Shown piece by piece: positions 62,794-64,000 of a DNA stretch of 64,000 nt. Within the stretch, counting starts at the first letter, position 1. The number at the start of each line of letters is the position of its first letter. Below the pieces are notes generated by a model. The model was not told the origin of the DNA and made no database searches. It saw nothing but the letters and a program-made list of their open reading frames with translations. Source of the stretch: Proteromonas lacertae (lineage: Eukaryota; Sar; Bigyra; Opalinata; Proteromonadidae); the NCBI GenBank assembly GCA_002245135.1, contig NGBS01000603.1:62001-126000 (forward strand), given 5' to 3'. The position numbers were made by a program, and so were the translations under genes.

Positions 62794-64000
62794 ATGATAT
62801 TAGCACATCCGCTTCAGTCATATCCCACATCAGAGAAAAGAAGAGGAGATAACACAGAGATCATCAAAAAATGATATTTATCGAGTGAATTATATTGCTC
62901 CAGCACCATCGACTGTATTATTGACATACATTTTTCAATAGATAAACCAATATTGAGTTGTAGATCTAATAAAATAACATAGGTAATAATAAGAAGTATC
63001 TTCTGTCATCACCAATACATTGTGGTAGAAAATCGGAATTATAGTCCAAGAATTTGTATAATTAAACATATTTATATATTGTGATTTATAGTATCACCTG
63101 TTAGTATGGATGTATCTACTAATACAAAAGGTCCAATGAAAGGAATGTGTAAAACACGAAGATATGTCTCTAATTGCACTCAAACAAGTGAAATAGAATT
63201 TGAACCAATCGATTTATCTGTCAATACATCAAAACAAAATAGAAAGAGTAAATCAGATGACAATGATGCTGATAAAACAAATAGAAAAAGTGTATTAAGT
63301 GAAGAAGGTGATGAATATTCAAATATTACACCAATGCATCAACTCAAATTGAACAAAAAAGAGAATAATCAAAATGACATGATGAGAAGAAGAAGAAGAA
63401 AGAGGAGAAATAGAAGAAATAAAAGAGGTTCTGGCTATTTATTAAGAAATGCAATCAACAATAGATATATGAAGTTACAGAAAAACAAAGATGGTCAATT
63501 TGTAGATGAAAATGGTAAAGTAGTTGAAGGAATTAAAGAAGGAGAAGATGGTAGAATATTAGTTGAAAAAGTTGGCGAAGATGGTAAAGTATATTATGAA
63601 GCAGAAGGATTTGAATATGAAGAAGAAGAAGATGAAGATGATGATAGAGGAGAAGAAGAAGATGATGATGATTTTGAAGGAAATGATGAATTTAATAAAG
63701 AAGGAAATGAAGATGATAAAAAAATAGAAACAGAAGTGAAGAAATGTATTGATTCAATGATTGATATAATTGAAAAAGAATCGAAAAATACTATAAGCAA
63801 TTCATTAGAATCCAGAGCTAGAAATAGTATTGCACATTTGAATTTCAATTATTTGGAGAAGTTGAAAATAATATCTGAGACTGATTCACCATTTGCTAAT
63901 TCTCCTTTATTATCACCAAATAATGGTACAGAATCAGATACTGATAAAAAAGATAGAACTGAAAAGTGTAATAAAATATTAGCTGATCCAATATTAAGAG
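62794..64000 (+). CDS. Second RGS-family paralogue, cut by the window end
   Basis: A long open frame from about 63100 reads SPVSMDVSTNTKGPMKGMC, then TRRYVSNCTQTSEIEFEP, resembling GAMLGPCRTHIKKDGETQTD of the upstream RGS gene. A Lys/Arg-rich stretch, a Glu/Asp-rich stretch (63600-63720) and ETEVKKCIDSMIDIIEKE follow, and the window ends at NKILADPILR, which matches the start of the upstream RGS domain (NDILKDPITR). The first exon is likely MILAHPLQSYPTSEKRRGD at 62794, but the exons between 62880 and 63090 are not resolved and may include a +1 break near 62866. The RGS domain itself lies outside the window. Confidence 0.65.

Noticed and set aside
1-64000. Ciliate genetic code with stop codon reassignment, suggested by tiny GTA...TAG introns
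   Set aside because: TAA, TAG and TGA all end conserved proteins at the expected length, and no conserved ORF reads through a stop.
1-64000. CRISPR arrays, insertion sequences or retrotransposons
   Set aside because: No spaced direct repeats, terminal inverted repeats, reverse transcriptase, integrase or transposase motifs were seen.

Overview
This is a eukaryotic nuclear window from a strongly AT-rich, gene-dense genome. The organism has a flagellum (axonemal dynein heavy chain), aerobic mitochondria (TIM22, mitochondrial IF-3, complex I NDUFA12), hybrid histidine-kinase and RGS signalling, and the standard genetic code (TAA, TAG and TGA all act as stops). Introns are very short (about 19 to 75 nt, mostly 25 to 45), nearly all start GTAT and end TAG. 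A secreted tenascin/EGF-like protein of a type common in stramenopiles, together with tiny introns, makes a flagellated stramenopile (possibly an opalinate relative of Blastocystis/Proteromonas) my best guess, but this is low-confidence inference.

Layout: 1-3.4 kb, hybrid histidine kinase (cut by the window edge) and a DHHC palmitoyltransferase. 3.8-6.7 kb, an EST1/SMG-like protein ending in a Regnase (Zc3h12a)-type NYN nuclease. 6.9-20.5 kb, a complete axonemal dynein heavy chain. 20.6-21.3 kb, a C18orf21/SNM1-like zinc-ribbon protein, then about 1.5 kb of decayed DNA with an LRR pseudogene piece. 22.8-33.7 kb, TIM22, a NIPA Mg transporter with a C-terminal PDZ domain, an unknown protein, a BAG-alpha-crystallin fusion, an SLC12 cation-chloride cotransporter, SPF30/SMNDC1 and a ubiquitin-like protein. 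33.8-39 kb, an EGF-TM-zinc finger-adaptin ear receptor and a pseudokinase-LRR protein. 39-52.9 kb, a GBF1-class ARF-GEF, a small unknown protein, tRNA-Gly, an LRR-Sfi1-coiled-coil protein, mtIF3, ribosomal protein L35 and CDC45. 53-64 kb, the secreted EGF protein, a large coiled-coil protein, a cysteine-less ferredoxin-like protein head-to-head with NDUFA12, and two tandem RGS-domain paralogues, the second cut by the window end.

Genes were rebuilt by joining ORFs across in-frame GTAT...TAG introns. Most joins are exact. At about a dozen places homology or reading continuity requires skipping exactly one base (a +1 frame break); the dynein gene alone has five. These are most simply insertion-type assembly errors, but the consistent sign deserves a check. 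Several multidomain architectures look unusual: EST1-NYN, EGF-TM-ZnF-ear, BAG-sHSP, NIPA-PDZ and a degenerate ferredoxin paired with a complex I subunit. Five divergent gene pairs share intergenic spaces of only 80 to 220 bp.
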